Positions 41,726 through 51,065 are shown, counted from the stretch's first letter. The stretch is DNA of 64,000 nt from C-114 sp963745405 (GCA_963745405.1 CAVUWY010000002.1:2728001-2792000), one strand, 5' to 3'. A program made the numbers and translations. The notes: generated from the letters alone by a model not told the origin.

Positions 41726-42712
41726 ATGAGTCGCGTCGCAGTCGTCTTCACCGGCGGCACGATCTCGATGGCGGTCGACCCGGTCGCCGGCGGCAACGTC
41801 CCCTCGCTCGACGGCGCGGCCATCCTCGCCCGCACCCCCGGGATCGAGGCGATCGCCGACGTCGTGCCCGTCGACCTCGGACGCACGCCTGCCAGCCATT
41901 TCACGCTCCCGCGACTGCTCGAGCTCGGCGAGCGGATCCGGTCGCTCGCCGCCGAGCCGGGCGTCGACGGGGTCGTCGTCGTCCAGGGCACCGATTCGAT
42001 GGAGGAGACCGCGTTCTGCTGGGACCTCTGCCACGACCTGCCGCAGCCGGTCGTCGTGACCGGCGCCATGCGGTCCTCGAGTGAGGCGGGCTACGACGGC
42101 CCGGCCAACCTCGTCGACGCCGTCCGCTGCGCGATCGACCCCGCGCTCCGGGACCAGGGCGTGCTCGTCGTGATGGCCGGCCGGATCCATGGCGCCGACG
42201 ACGTCGTCAAGGCCCACACGACCTCGATCGAGGCGTTCCAGAGCCCCGACAGCGGGCCCCTGGGGAGCATCGACCATGGCCGCGTCTTCGTCTCCCGACG
42301 CCGGGCCGGGCGACGCCGCATCGTCACCGACACCGCAGCCGAGCCGATCCATCTCATCACGGTCACGGTCGGGATGGACGGAACGCTGCTCGATGCGGCA
42401 ACGGATCTCGGAGCCCGCGGGATCGTCGTGGCCGCGACAGGCGGCGGCAACACCTCGGCGACCCTCCTCGCCGCCGGCGAACGGGCGATGGGGCGGGGGA
42501 TCCCGATCGTCCTGACGACCCGGGTCGGTGCCGGTCGGGCCGGGACCGGCTACGCGTTCCCCGGCGGCGGCGCGACGTGGGTTCGGGCCGGCGCGCTACT
42601 CGCGGGCTCGCTCAACGGACCGAAGGCCCGGGTGGCGCTGTCCCTCGGTCTCGGCGCGGGGCTCGACGCCGATGCCCTGGCGGCGTTCCTCTCCGATCCG
42701 GTTCCCGGGTGA
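41726..42712 (+). CDS. L-asparaginase, type I-like
   Basis: Hydrolyses asparagine to aspartate and ammonia. The 328-residue protein has the first catalytic Thr in VVFTGGTISMAVDP (about 6-19), the second pair in VVVVQGTDSMEETAFCWD (Thr-Asp, about 85-88), and the Lys in DDVVKAHTTSIEAFQSPD (about 155-172). The small domain includes GIVVAATGGGNTS. No signal peptide, so it should be cytoplasmic. The gene starts 13 bases after the GT2 and its stop overlaps the amidohydrolase start. Confidence 0.93.
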   Translation: MSRVAVVFTGGTISMAVDPVAGGNVPSLDGAAILARTPGIEAIADVVPVDLGRTPASHFTLPRLLELGERIRSLAAEPGVDGVVVVQGTDSMEETAFCWDLCHDLPQPVVVTGAMRSSSEAGYDGPANLVDAVRCAIDPALRDQGVLVVMAGRIHGADDVVKAHTTSIEAFQSPDSGPLGSIDHGRVFVSRRRAGRRRIVTDTAAEPIHLITVTVGMDGTLLDAATDLGARGIVVAATGGGNTSATLLAAGERAMGRGIPIVLTTRVGAGRAGTGYAFPGGGATWVRAGALLAGSLNGPKARVALSLGLGAGLDADALAAFLSDPVPG

Positions 42713-44373
42713 GCCTCGGCGAGGACGGGCCGGCTGATCTCGTCGTCGTCGGGCGCATCGCGACGCTCGCCGGCAACGGGGACGACCTCGGGTACGTCGA
42801 GGCGCTCGCGATCCGGGACGGTCGCGTCGTTGCCGCGGGCGGTCTTGCGGATGTCGAGGCGGCCGGCGGCCCGCGGACGAGGCGGATCCAGCTCGGCCCT
42901 GACGAGGTCGCACTGCCGGGCCTGACCGATGCCCACGTCCACCTGGCCGATGCCGCCGTCGCGGCGACCTCGCTTCGCCTCGATGCGGCCGCCTCCCTCG
43001 ACGAAGCGCTCGGGTCGATCCGCGCGGCGGACGCCGCGATACGTGATGACGACGGCTGGCTCCTCGGCGGCGGCTGGGAGGCGGGCCGGTGGGGCAGGTG
43101 GCCGACCGCCGCCGACCTCGAGTTCGTCGTGCCGGGACGGCGGGTGGTGCTCTGGTCGCACGATCTCCATGCCGTCTGGGCGAGCGAAGCGGCACTGACG
43201 AGCGCCGGGATCGACGAGTCGACGGCCGATCCGGCCGGTGGCTTGATCCGCCGCACCGCGGCCGGGCGGCCGGCGGGTGTCCTCCACGAGGATGCGACCG
43301 GGCTCGTCACCGCCGGCATCCCGCGCCCCGGTGCCGATCGGCTGGCGGACCTCATCGCCGGGTACGCCCGCCATCTCCTCTCCCTCGGCATCGTGGCCGT
43401 CCACGACATGGCCGAGCTCGAGGTCGACGCCGAGCTCGGCCGGGGGTTCGCCGCGATCGAACGGCTGGCCGCGGGCGGTCGACTGCCGATCCGGGTCCAC
43501 GCGGGGATCCGTCGGGCGGCCATCGAACGGGCCATCGAGCGGGGTCTCCGGAGCGGCGATCCGCTCGGCGACATCGAGCGCTCCGACCGGACGCACGCCC
43601 ATTTCGGCTGGCTGAAGCTGTTCGCCGACGGGACGCTCGGATCGAGGACGGCGGCCCTGCTGGCGCCCTACGAGGAGGAGGCAGGGCGCGACGAGCCGCC
43701 CGCCGGCCCGCTCGGCCTCCTCGTCACTGAGCCACGCGAGCTCCGCGACGCGGCGGCGATCGCAGCCGCGGCGGGCATCGCCACCACCATCCACGCGATC
43801 GGCGACCGGGCCCTGCGAACGGCGGTCCACGCGCTCGAACCGGTCGCCGAGGCGACCGCGGTCCGGCCTCGGATCGAACATCTCCAGCTCGCCGATCCGG
43901 CCGACCTGCCCCGGCTCGCCCGGGCCGGGATCGCCGCATCGATCCAGCCCATCCACCTCGCCGACGACGCCGCCAAGGCGCGTCTCGCCTGGGCCGGCCG
44001 CATCGCCGACAGCTATCCGTGGCGCCGACTCGTCGACCAGGGCGTGATCCTGGCCACGGGATCGGATGCTCCGGCCGCGACGGACGATCCCTGGCCGGGA
44101 ATCGCGATGGCGATCACGCGCCGCGATCCCGCCTGGCCGGATGGAACGCCGCCCTACGTGCCGGGCGAAGCGCTGACGCTCGCCGAGGCGCTTCGGGCGG
44201 CCTGCGTCGCCGGGCCGCGCTCGGCAGCGGAGGGCGACCGGGGTCGCCTGACCGTCGGCCAGCGGGCCGACCTCGTCGTCATCGGGGCGGACGGCCTCGC
44301 CGACCCGGCGGTATCGCGGACGACGAGACCGCGTCTCGTCCTCGTCGACGGGGAGGTCGTCTTCGAGGCCTGA
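42709..44373 (+). CDS. amidohydrolase, YtcJ-like (amidohydrolase_3)
   Basis: A 554-residue metal-dependent hydrolase. The first metal site is LPGLTDAHVHLADA (H-x-H, about 70). LKLFADGTLGSRTAAL holds the Lys region, TTIHAIGDRALRTAVHALEP and PRIEHLQLADPADLPRLA give further His ligands, and the Asp is in VILATGSDAPAATDDPWP. N- and C-terminal beta strands (LVVVGRIATLAGNG; LVVIGADGLADP) form the composite domain. Substrates of YtcJ-like enzymes are mostly unknown. GTG overlaps the asparaginase stop, so both may act on amide-bond substrates. Confidence 0.9.
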   Translation: MSLGEDGPADLVVVGRIATLAGNGDDLGYVEALAIRDGRVVAAGGLADVEAAGGPRTRRIQLGPDEVALPGLTDAHVHLADAAVAATSLRLDAAASLDEALGSIRAADAAIRDDDGWLLGGGWEAGRWGRWPTAADLEFVVPGRRVVLWSHDLHAVWASEAALTSAGIDESTADPAGGLIRRTAAGRPAGVLHEDATGLVTAGIPRPGADRLADLIAGYARHLLSLGIVAVHDMAELEVDAELGRGFAAIERLAAGGRLPIRVHAGIRRAAIERAIERGLRSGDPLGDIERSDRTHAHFGWLKLFADGTLGSRTAALLAPYEEEAGRDEPPAGPLGLLVTEPRELRDAAAIAAAAGIATTIHAIGDRALRTAVHALEPVAEATAVRPRIEHLQLADPADLPRLARAGIAASIQPIHLADDAAKARLAWAGRIADSYPWRRLVDQGVILATGSDAPAATDDPWPGIAMAITRRDPAWPDGTPPYVPGEALTLAEALRAACVAGPRSAAEGDRGRLTVGQRADLVVIGADGLADPAVSRTTRPRLVLVDGEVVFEA

Positions 44374-44429
44374 CCGCGCCCCGTCGCGAGGTAGCGCCGG
44401 CGCCCGGCACGGCGAACGGCGGCCGATCG

Positions 44430-45815
44430 TCAGGCGACGGGCGAGATCCCGTCGAGCTCGCGCCAGGCGTCCTTGAACAGGCCGTTGAAGATCCGCGACG
44501 TCGACGGGAAGGCGTGGATCGTGTCGGCCAGGACCTCGACCGGGACGCGCGCCTTGATCGCGACGACCGCCTCGTGGATCGCCGCGGATGCGTCGGGGCA
44601 GGCCATCGCCGCGCCGACGAGTTCGTGGGTCGAGCGGTCGACGACGATCGTCACGTGGCCCGTGTCGGCCTCGACGCTGTAGCCCCTGGCGGTCCGGGTG
44701 AAGTCGGCGGTCTTCTCGAACGCGTCGAGTCCCCGTTCCGTGGCCTGGTCGAGGGTCAAGCCGACCGAGGCGGCTTCAGGGTCGGTGTACGTCGCCCGGG
44801 GCAAGGCCCGATAGTCGGGGCCGACGTCCTCGCCGAGGGCCATCCGGACGGCCATCTCGCCCTGGTAGTGGCCCTGATGGGTGTGGAGCTCCGGGCCGGC
44901 CGGGTCGCCGATGACCCACAGCCCGTCGTCGATGCGGAGCCGGCCGTCGTTCGGCAACGAGCCGCGCCGGGACGGGTCGATGCCGTAGGCCTCGAGACCG
45001 AGGTCCTCGAGCGGGAACGACCGTCCCACCGCGAGGAGGATGGCGTGGCCCTCGGCCGTGGAACCGTCGTCGAGCTCGATCAGATGCGCCCCGTCGCTGC
45101 CGGCACCCACCTGGGCGCGGGTCGCCCGGACACCGGTCCGGATCCGCACGCCGTCGCGTTCGAGCCCGAACCGGATCGCCGCGGCGTTGCGGGGATGGTC
45201 GGTCGGCAGGATGCGGGCGCCCGACTGGACGATGGCGGTCGGCACGCCGAAGCGGGCGTACACCTGGGCGAGCTCGCAGCCGGTCGGACCGCCGCCGAGG
45301 ACGAGGAGGCTCTTCGGCAGCTCGCGGGCGAGGGTCGCCTCGCGGTTCGTCCAGTACGGAACCTCCTCGATGCCGGGCAGCGGCGGGACCTTCGTCGAGG
45401 ATCCGACGGCTATGAGGATGTTGGTCGCCTCGACCTCGACCGACCCGCCGTGGCCGTCGATCGCCACTCGACCCCGGCCGGCGATGCGGGCGCTGCCGCG
45501 CAGGGTCGTGCAGCCGGCCCGTTCGAGGGCCGCGACGTGGCTGGAATCGTCCGGCTCTTCCGCGTCCGGGGCCCGGTTGACCATGTAGTCGCGCCGGGCG
45601 GACGCGCGGGCCCAGTCGTATCCATCGCCCTCGAGGTGGTGGAGGGACGCCGAGTTGAGGAGCGCCTTCGACGGGACGCAGCCGATGTGGGGGCACGAGC
45701 CGCCGAACCAGAGCCGGTCGGCGATGAGGACGCTCGCCCCGCGATCCCGGGCCTCGTGGGCGGCTGCCTCTCCGGCCGGGCCGGCGCCGATGATGACGAA
45801 GTCGAATCGATCCAT
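44430..45815 (-). CDS. FAD-dependent pyridine nucleotide-disulfide oxidoreductase
   Basis: A 461-residue class I flavoprotein disulfide reductase. The FAD fold is FDFVIIGAGPAGEAAAHEAR. The redox disulfide is WFGGSCPHIGCVPSKALLNS with C-x4-C. The NAD(P) fold is SLLVLGGGPTGCELAQVYAR, and LWVIGDPAG and the dimer domain YTDPEAASVGLTLDQATERG follow. The end has TIHAFPSTSRIF, with a His that matches the active-site partner but lacks the usual HPTxSE form. It is close to mercuric reductase/dihydrolipoamide dehydrogenase, but no lipoyl or mer genes are near, so its substrate is unknown. The ATG at 45813-45815 is preferred over GTG 45827. Confidence 0.87.
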   Translation of the reverse strand: MDRFDFVIIGAGPAGEAAAHEARDRGASVLIADRLWFGGSCPHIGCVPSKALLNSASLHHLEGDGYDWARASARRDYMVNRAPDAEEPDDSSHVAALERAGCTTLRGSARIAGRGRVAIDGHGGSVEVEATNILIAVGSSTKVPPLPGIEEVPYWTNREATLARELPKSLLVLGGGPTGCELAQVYARFGVPTAIVQSGARILPTDHPRNAAAIRFGLERDGVRIRTGVRATRAQVGAGSDGAHLIELDDGSTAEGHAILLAVGRSFPLEDLGLEAYGIDPSRRGSLPNDGRLRIDDGLWVIGDPAGPELHTHQGHYQGEMAVRMALGEDVGPDYRALPRATYTDPEAASVGLTLDQATERGLDAFEKTADFTRTARGYSVEADTGHVTIVVDRSTHELVGAAMACPDASAAIHEAVVAIKARVPVEVLADTIHAFPSTSRIFNGLFKDAWRELDGISPVA

Positions 45816-45921
45816 GGAGTCGCCCACCTGTTTGCGCCGGATGTCCGCGTCTATGGTGCCCGAGCCGGCGGGCCGGTGGCGGCTCGCCGTGAGCGGTCGC
45901 CGGCGCCCCGTCAGCGCTCCG

Positions 45922-47214
45922 TCAGCGCAGGAGCGACAGCAGGGTCCCCGAATCTCCCAGCACGTTCAGCTCATAGAGGCAGAGGCCGAGGGCCGCCAGC
46001 TGCGGCACGAGCTCGTCCTCGAGAGCCACCAGGGGGACCGCCCAGATGAGGTACCACGGCCAGAGCACCTGGGGGCTGATGAGGACGGCCACGAGGAGGA
46101 TGACCGCGGCGATACCGAGGTGGGCTCGAGTCGTGGCCGCCTGCCGCAGCAGCCACAGGTAGGCGAGCCCGAAGATGACCGCTGCCGCGGCGTACGCGAC
46201 CAGCCGCGGCACCCCGACCCCCTGGGCACCGGCGACCCCGCTGACCCCCCGGCGGGTCGCCACGCCGAAGATCGACCCGACGGTTCCGAGCCAGTCAGGG
46301 CCGTACAGGACGGTGGCGACCGCGACGATGGCGATCGCGGTGGCGACGAATCCCCACGCGCCGAGCGGACGGCCGCGCGCCCGACGCTCGACGAGCTGCA
46401 GGGGCAGGAACACGATCGGGATGAACTTGACCCCGATAGCCAGTGCCCAGGACGCGCCGGCCAGCTGCGGCCGTCGCTCCACGAGGGCGATGCCGACGAC
46501 CACGAGCAGCATCATGAGCGCGTCGTTATGTCCGCCACCGGCGAAGTCGAGGGCGAGGATCGGGTTCCAGCCGACGAACGCAGCGGCGAATGCCCGCCGC
46601 GGGGCCACCCGTGCCACGAGGAGGACGATCCCGACGACCGACAGGGCGGCGACGCACCGGAAGAGCAGCGTGGCGGTCGAGGAGGAGTCGCCGGCCAGCA
46701 GGGCGACCCCCTGGGAGACGAGGGTGAACAGCGGGCCGTACGGCGTGGTGAGGTCGCGGTAGCCGGCTGGCACGAGCGCTACGGAGGGATCCCCTGGGAA
46801 CGAGCCGATCGTATCGACGTAGGGATTCCCGCCGTGGACGCTGCCGATGCGGCCCATGCCCCAGTAGGTCAGGGTGTCGGACGACATGAGCAGCGGCGCC
46901 AGGAGCGGGATGAGCTGGATGGCGAGGGCCAGGAGGATCACCGCGTTCTGGCGGGCGCCGAAGCGTCGGATCAGCGCCAGCCCGGCACCGTAGACGCCGA
47001 ATGCGGCGATCTGGCAGAAGCCGAACAGGACCGCCACATCGGTGCCCGGGGCGGTCAGGGCGCCGCGCTCCGGGTCGATCGCCACCGTCGACCGGGCTGC
47101 GATCGCGCAACAAAGGGCGACGAGGAGGAGGACGACCGCGCCCGCGATCAACGCGAGGACCTGGGGCCGCGTGGTCGACGGCGCGGCTGGGGCGAGGGAG
47201 CCACCGCCTCCCAC
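45922..47214 (-). CDS. polytopic GT-C glycosyltransferase, mannosyltransferase-like
   Basis: A 430-residue protein with about eleven to thirteen spans. An early loop has LLMSSDTLTYWGMGRIGSVH followed by GGNPYVDT, with the Asp typical of the catalytic D in GT-C/GT87 enzymes. Other conserved pieces are LTTPYGPLFTLVSQGVALLA, ILALDFAGGGHNDALMMLLV and GVKFIPIVFLPLQLVERR. These resemble mycobacterial alpha-mannosyltransferases (MptA/MptB-like) that use polyprenyl-phosphate mannose. It probably glycosylates a lipid or cell-wall glycan on the outer face. The gene is adjacent to two RNA methyltransferase genes on the same strand. Confidence 0.8.
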   Translation of the reverse strand: MGGGGSLAPAAPSTTRPQVLALIAGAVVLLLVALCCAIAARSTVAIDPERGALTAPGTDVAVLFGFCQIAAFGVYGAGLALIRRFGARQNAVILLALAIQLIPLLAPLLMSSDTLTYWGMGRIGSVHGGNPYVDTIGSFPGDPSVALVPAGYRDLTTPYGPLFTLVSQGVALLAGDSSSTATLLFRCVAALSVVGIVLLVARVAPRRAFAAAFVGWNPILALDFAGGGHNDALMMLLVVVGIALVERRPQLAGASWALAIGVKFIPIVFLPLQLVERRARGRPLGAWGFVATAIAIVAVATVLYGPDWLGTVGSIFGVATRRGVSGVAGAQGVGVPRLVAYAAAAVIFGLAYLWLLRQAATTRAHLGIAAVILLVAVLISPQVLWPWYLIWAVPLVALEDELVPQLAALGLCLYELNVLGDSGTLLSLLR

Positions 47215-47225
47215 GGGGCCGGCCG

Positions 47226-48068
47226 TCAGCGCGGTGCCCGCGACGCTCCGTCGCGGCGTTGGCGGAGGGCCTCGTAGAAGAACACCGCGGCGGCTGCCGA
47301 GACGTTGAGACTGTCCGCCGAGCCGAGCATCGGGAGACGGACCGGTGTGATGTCGTCGGCGCTCCAGACCTCGCTGAGCCCGGTCGCCTCGGAGCCGAGG
47401 ACGATGGCCAGCGGACCACTGAGATCGGTGGCGGTGTGGTCGGTGATGCCGTCGACGCGCGCGGCGACCACGCGGATCCCATGTGCCCGCAACCAGCTCA
47501 AGGTGTCGGAGGACGCTGCCGTCACCACCGGGCGGGCGAAGATCGTGCCGAGGCTCGCCCGGATCGCGCTGGGATTGAACGCGTCGGTCCGGGGATCCGC
47601 GACGACGACGACGTCGACCCCGGCTCCGTCCGCCGACCGCAGCACGGCCCCAAGGTTGCCGGGCTTCTCGACACCCTCGACGATCGCCAGCAGCGGACCG
47701 GCGGGAAGGACGAGTTCGTCGAGGGTCCGCCGCGGCGTTCGGACGACCGCCACGATCCCGTCGTTCCGGTCGCCGAATGCGAGCCGCTCGAGCACGACGT
47801 CCGACACGAAGGTCGGCGGCGTCGGGCCGGTCGCGAGCCGCTCGCGGAGTTCGCGGGCCTCGGGGGTTCGGACCAGGTCGTCGGCGACGAATGCCTCGAC
47901 GACCTCGACGCCTGCATCGAGCGCCCGGGACAGCTCGCGGATGCCATCGACGATCGTCGTGCCGGTCGTCTCGCGATCGCGTCGATCCCGTAGCCGGACG
48001 ACCGCCTTGATGCGCGGATTGGTCGTGCTCGTGATCCCCGGCCCGGCCGGGGGAGGGGGCCCGCTCAC
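47226..48068 (-). CDS. TrmH/SpoU family RNA 2'-O-methyltransferase
   Basis: A 280-residue knotted methyltransferase. The N-terminal substrate domain starts STTNPRIKAVVRLRDRRDR. SPOUT motifs are: motif 1 AIVEGVEKPGNLGAVLRSAD, motif 2 AIVLGSEATGLSEVW, and motif 3 RLPMLGSADSLNVSAAAAVF. It most likely modifies 23S rRNA or tRNA. The GTG start at 48066-48068 overlaps the stop of the next methyltransferase upstream, so both are co-translated. The longer in-frame extension has random composition. Confidence 0.9.
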   Translation of the reverse strand: MSGPPPPAGPGITSTTNPRIKAVVRLRDRRDRETTGTTIVDGIRELSRALDAGVEVVEAFVADDLVRTPEARELRERLATGPTPPTFVSDVVLERLAFGDRNDGIVAVVRTPRRTLDELVLPAGPLLAIVEGVEKPGNLGAVLRSADGAGVDVVVVADPRTDAFNPSAIRASLGTIFARPVVTAASSDTLSWLRAHGIRVVAARVDGITDHTATDLSGPLAIVLGSEATGLSEVWSADDITPVRLPMLGSADSLNVSAAAAVFFYEALRQRRDGASRAPR

Positions 48069-48958
48069 CGGCCGCCCCTGGTCCAACGGACGGACGTCCC
48101 CAGTGTCACCTCGGCGCCGCTGGCCGCCACGAGCGCGAGCTCCTCCGACGTCGTGCGACCGGGGCCGAGCGCGACCTCGAGCCATCCCACGAGGATGTCC
48201 GAGCCGATGCCCGGCGTATGGGTCGACAACAGGACGAACGAGCCTGGCCACGGCTCGAGGAGCGCGCCGAGGTCCTCGAGCAACCCTGGCACATCGCGGG
48301 TGAGCGACCACTCCCGCCCGCTACTGCCGTGTCCGTAGGTAGGTGGGTCGAGCAGGATCCCGGCATAGCGCCGGCCACGCCGTCGTTCCCGCCGGGCGAA
48401 GTCGACCGCGTCGTCGGCGATCCAGCGGATCGGTCGCTCGGCGGCGCCCGACAGCTCGGCGTTCCGGCGGGCCCAGGCGACCGCGGTCCGTGCCGCATCG
48501 ACGTGGGTGACCCGGGCACCGGCGAGCGCCGCTGACAGGGTCATCCCGCCGGTGTAGGCGAAGAGGTCGAGGACCGCGGGTGTCTCTTGGTCTCCGCGTC
48601 GCTCGGCGGCCCGCAGGACGTCCCGGACCCGGTCGCCGACCCAGTCGCGATCCTCCGCCTGCTCCGGGAACCAGCCGACCTGCCCGGAGGCGGCGAGGCG
48701 GAGCTCCACGGTCAGCTCGCCCTCACGGATGGACCAGGGCTCGATCGGACTGCCGGTCTCTGTCGTCCAGCCGGCGTGCTCGACCGCATCGGCGCTCGAC
48801 CGGTCGAACCGGGCATCCGCCCGGGACCAGGCGCCCGGATCGCGAGCCCGCAGACCGTTGGCCACGGACAGCGGCCGGTCGAGGACGACCGGACCGAAGC
48901 GATCCAGCCGACGCCCTTCGCCGATGTCGAGCAACGCGTAGCCGGTCAGCGATGGCAT
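48065..48958 (-). CDS. class I SAM-dependent methyltransferase, RlmI-like
   Basis: A 297-residue Rossmann methyltransferase. The SAM motif is LDLFAYTGGMTLSAALAGAR with VTHVDAARTAVAWARRNAEL. The catalytic region is GILLDPPTYGHGSSGREWSL. This is the layout of 23S rRNA cytosine-5 methyltransferases of the RlmI/RlmK group, though the usual N-terminal PUA domain is absent. The start is set at ATG 48956-48958 (MPSLTGYALLDIGEGRRLDR); an ATG eight codons upstream is possible. It precedes a TrmH-family gene, suggesting joint rRNA modification. Confidence 0.82.
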   Translation of the reverse strand: MPSLTGYALLDIGEGRRLDRFGPVVLDRPLSVANGLRARDPGAWSRADARFDRSSADAVEHAGWTTETGSPIEPWSIREGELTVELRLAASGQVGWFPEQAEDRDWVGDRVRDVLRAAERRGDQETPAVLDLFAYTGGMTLSAALAGARVTHVDAARTAVAWARRNAELSGAAERPIRWIADDAVDFARRERRRGRRYAGILLDPPTYGHGSSGREWSLTRDVPGLLEDLGALLEPWPGSFVLLSTHTPGIGSDILVGWLEVALGPGRTTSEELALVAASGAEVTLGTSVRWTRGGR

Positions 48959-49122
48959 GGCGGCCATCATCGCGCACACCATGGCCGGCCGCCTTGCTCG
49001 CGACGATCGATTTCGCAGCTGGGGCCGATGTGCGGGAAGAGCGCCAGGATGCCGGTCGGCCGACGAACGACGGTCGATGAGGGCGATCGACCGGTGCGCC
49101 GAGGGCTGAAGGGGAGCGTGCC

Positions 49123-49254
49123 ATGTCCGAGCAGGTCGTCCCGTCGAACGACGACCTCAAGGAACGGACTCGACGCCAGTGGCAGGCGATCGCGCCCGCC
49201 TGGGATCGATGGACTCCGGTCCTGGAACGCTGTCTCGCGCCACTTACGGACGTG
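49123..49254 (+). pseudogene. truncated N-terminus of a class I methyltransferase
   Basis: The sequence begins MSEQVVPSNDDLKERTRRQW, then QAIAPAWDRWTPVLERCLAP, the typical opening of a ubiE-like SAM methyltransferase. It stops resembling it after LTDV (about 49254), just before the glycine-rich SAM loop would appear. From there the frame runs on through unrelated sequence into the next gene. GGGGAGCGTGCC precedes the ATG. It looks like a gene cut off by insertion or deletion. Confidence 0.65.
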
Positions 49255-49347
49255 ACGAAAGGATGCTATGCAGTCAGGCGGCTTCGGCGGAAGATGTCAT
49301 CCGGCTGCACCCGTCGCAGCGATGAATGCTTCGGGGAGGACTACTCC

Positions 49348-49758
49348 GTGTCAGATGACAAAGGCTGGCTACCGAGTTGGCAGGACCTCGCTGAGGAGGA
49401 GGCCCAGCGGACCCATGCGCCTGAGGCACCCAAGCCGATCGAGGGACTCGACAACACGGCATCCGAGCACGACAAGCTCGACACCGCGATAGAGGGCACG
49501 CACTCCGCCGCCGACGTCCTTGTGGCGACAGGGGAGATGGTACTCGGTGACGCGTCGGCGATGGCTCTAGCCGGTGCGGCCGTCACGGCCGTCCCGCTGG
49601 CCGTCTCCCTCGAGAGCTTCCCGCCCGGCCCGTGCCCAGCGACGACGTGCCCGACTTGTAGCCAGGAGAGCCTGATGTCGGGTGGTGACTTCCCATGCGT
49701 GATGCATCAAGGCCACCAGGACGAGCACATCTGCGCGCAGGGCCATAACTGGTTCTAA
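49348..49758 (+). CDS. small Cys/His-rich hypothetical protein
   Basis: A 136-residue protein starting at GTG 49348 after the strong site GGGGAGGAC. The N-terminal half is acidic (LPSWQDLAEEEAQRTHAPEA), a hydrophobic stretch follows (ASAMALAGAAVTAVPLAVSL), and the end is cysteine/histidine-rich (CPATTCPTCSQESL; CVMHQGHQDEHICAQGHNWF), likely to bind a metal. Lower GC in its 5' region and the truncated methyltransferase next to it suggest it arrived by transfer. I do not recognise the family. Confidence 0.6.
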   Translation: MSDDKGWLPSWQDLAEEEAQRTHAPEAPKPIEGLDNTASEHDKLDTAIEGTHSAADVLVATGEMVLGDASAMALAGAAVTAVPLAVSLESFPPGPCPATTCPTCSQESLMSGGDFPCVMHQGHQDEHICAQGHNWF

Positions 49759-49845
49759 CGCGGCCTCTTCCGCCCCTGCTACCCTCGCTCGATCCATCCC
49801 CGCGGGTACCGGCCGCGACCATCGCGTCGCACGGGAGGCCCGCCC

Positions 49846-50180
49846 TGTCCCGCCATCCCGATCACGAACGCATCTACGCCGGCCGGCGTGACGGCCTCAC
49901 GAACCGACTGGCGGTGACCATCGGTCGGCTGACCGCGGAACGGTGGATCGCCACCTGGGAGACAGCCGCGACCGCGAATCGACTCTGGACGCTCAAATCA
50001 ACCCTAGACGGCGACGGGGCTATCCCCGCCGCGGTGCGGAAGGATCATGCCGGGGAGCAGGTGCCATCGGCGATGGTGCTAGGCGCTGATCGCGCGGTGA
50101 AGGTACTTACGGTCGCCGAGCCGCCCGTTCGACCACGAGGTCCTGGTATTCCGGATGGGATCGGATGTACGCGGCGATGA
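49846..50180 (+). CDS. possible hypothetical protein with CTG start or missing start
   Basis: The frame reads SRHPDHERIYAGRRDGLTNR then LAVTIGRLTAERWIATWETA, ordered and helix-like to about 50100. GGGAGG lies six bases before CTG 49846, the only near-cognate start at the right distance; the first GTG is at 49914. The last part overlaps the GNAT gene on the opposite strand. It may be a gene with a rare start or a decayed one. Confidence 0.3.
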
Positions 50181-50400
50181 GCGGGCACACCGGGCGTACA
50201 CGCAAGGCTCGACCGCGTGCGTCGTCCAGAACCCATTTCGAAAGGCGGCGGCCGAAGCCTCGCCCGCCGAATGCAGGCTTGACTTCCGTGTGGATGAACG
50301 TGATCACGCCCCCATCGAGCGAATACTGGACAAAGCCAGCAGGTTCGCCGTCGACTGTGAGCTCATAGCGTCGCCGATCCGGATCGTCGACGATCTCCAC
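50107..50400 (-). CDS. GNAT-type N-acetyltransferase (YidJ/Gcn5-like short form)
   Basis: A 97-residue short acetyltransferase: RYELTVDGEPAGFVQYSLDG, then ITFIHTEVKPAFGGRGFGRR (the acetyl-CoA pyrophosphate loop, V-x-P-x-x-x-G-x-G-x-G-R), LSKWVLDDARGRALRVRPVC, and PLIAAYIRSHPEYQDLV at the end. This is the compact DUF/GNAT form of about 95 residues. Substrate unknown. It overlaps the end of a doubtful plus-strand frame. Confidence 0.85.
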   Translation of the reverse strand: MEIVDDPDRRRYELTVDGEPAGFVQYSLDGGVITFIHTEVKPAFGGRGFGRRLSKWVLDDARGRALRVRPVCPLIAAYIRSHPEYQDLVVERAARRP

Positions 50401-50664
50401 GAGCTCGTCCCCTGGCGCTTGCCGTCGAATGTCGATCCTCCCCGGTGCGGCGGACTAGTCCCGCAGTCCGATCGGTGCCCTGGCTGGTCGAACATCCTAA
50501 CCCTGCCCACTACGCGCCCAGCCGCCACCCCGCCGTCGCGGGTGCCGCGCAAGCGGTGGTGGGAGAGGCAGCGCGAAGCGCGGCAGACGGACCGCCTCAT
50601 TCCGCGTGGGACACTTCGGGACTGACGCGCCGCTACCTTTCATGACGGACATCGCATCCCCGCG

Positions 50665-50973
50665 CTACGCCTCATCGACGCCTCGGGGAGGGTGCTCATC
50701 GACTCGGCGGCCGTCGTCTCACCGTCACCGGCGCAGGCTCCGAGCTCCAGCGGGGGGAAGCTGGGTGCCGGCGCCTTGACCCAGGTCCGGGTGGCGAACT
50801 ACTGCGGCCCGACCCCCACGACGCCGGTCGACATCGCGATCATCCTGCCGGGCGGGGGCGGGACGGTCATCGCGAAGCCCCACGCGGGCGTATCGAGCGT
50901 CGACGCCATCCCGCCGTGCAGTGGCCCGAACGGCGCCGAGATCGATATGAACGGCTGGCGGCCGCCCCCGTGA
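50665..50973 (+). pseudogene. C-terminal fragment of a secreted DUF4232-like protein
   Basis: The frame reads ALRLIDASGRVLIDSAAVVS, a Ser/Pro/Gly stretch, TQVRVANYCGPTPTTPVDIA, and ends VDAIPPCSGPNGAEIDMNGW. The two Cys separated by a beta-rich segment and the wN-x-C motif recall the second half of DUF4232 domains in lipoproteins. No start codon, signal peptide or ribosome binding site precedes it. GTG 50692 could start a shorter product but leaves the fold incomplete. Confidence 0.35.
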
Positions 50974-51065
50974 GCCCGCGAAGTTGCCGCTCGCTCGTCG
51001 TCGAGCCGGGACCCGCGTCATCCAAACCTCGATAGCCGGCCCAGTGGGACAGGTCGGAGCGGAGT

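Noticed and set aside
44019..46049. 676-residue plus-strand open frame
   Set aside because: It covers the end of the amidohydrolase in the wrong frame and the antisense of the flavin oxidoreductase, and has no domain or sensible composition.
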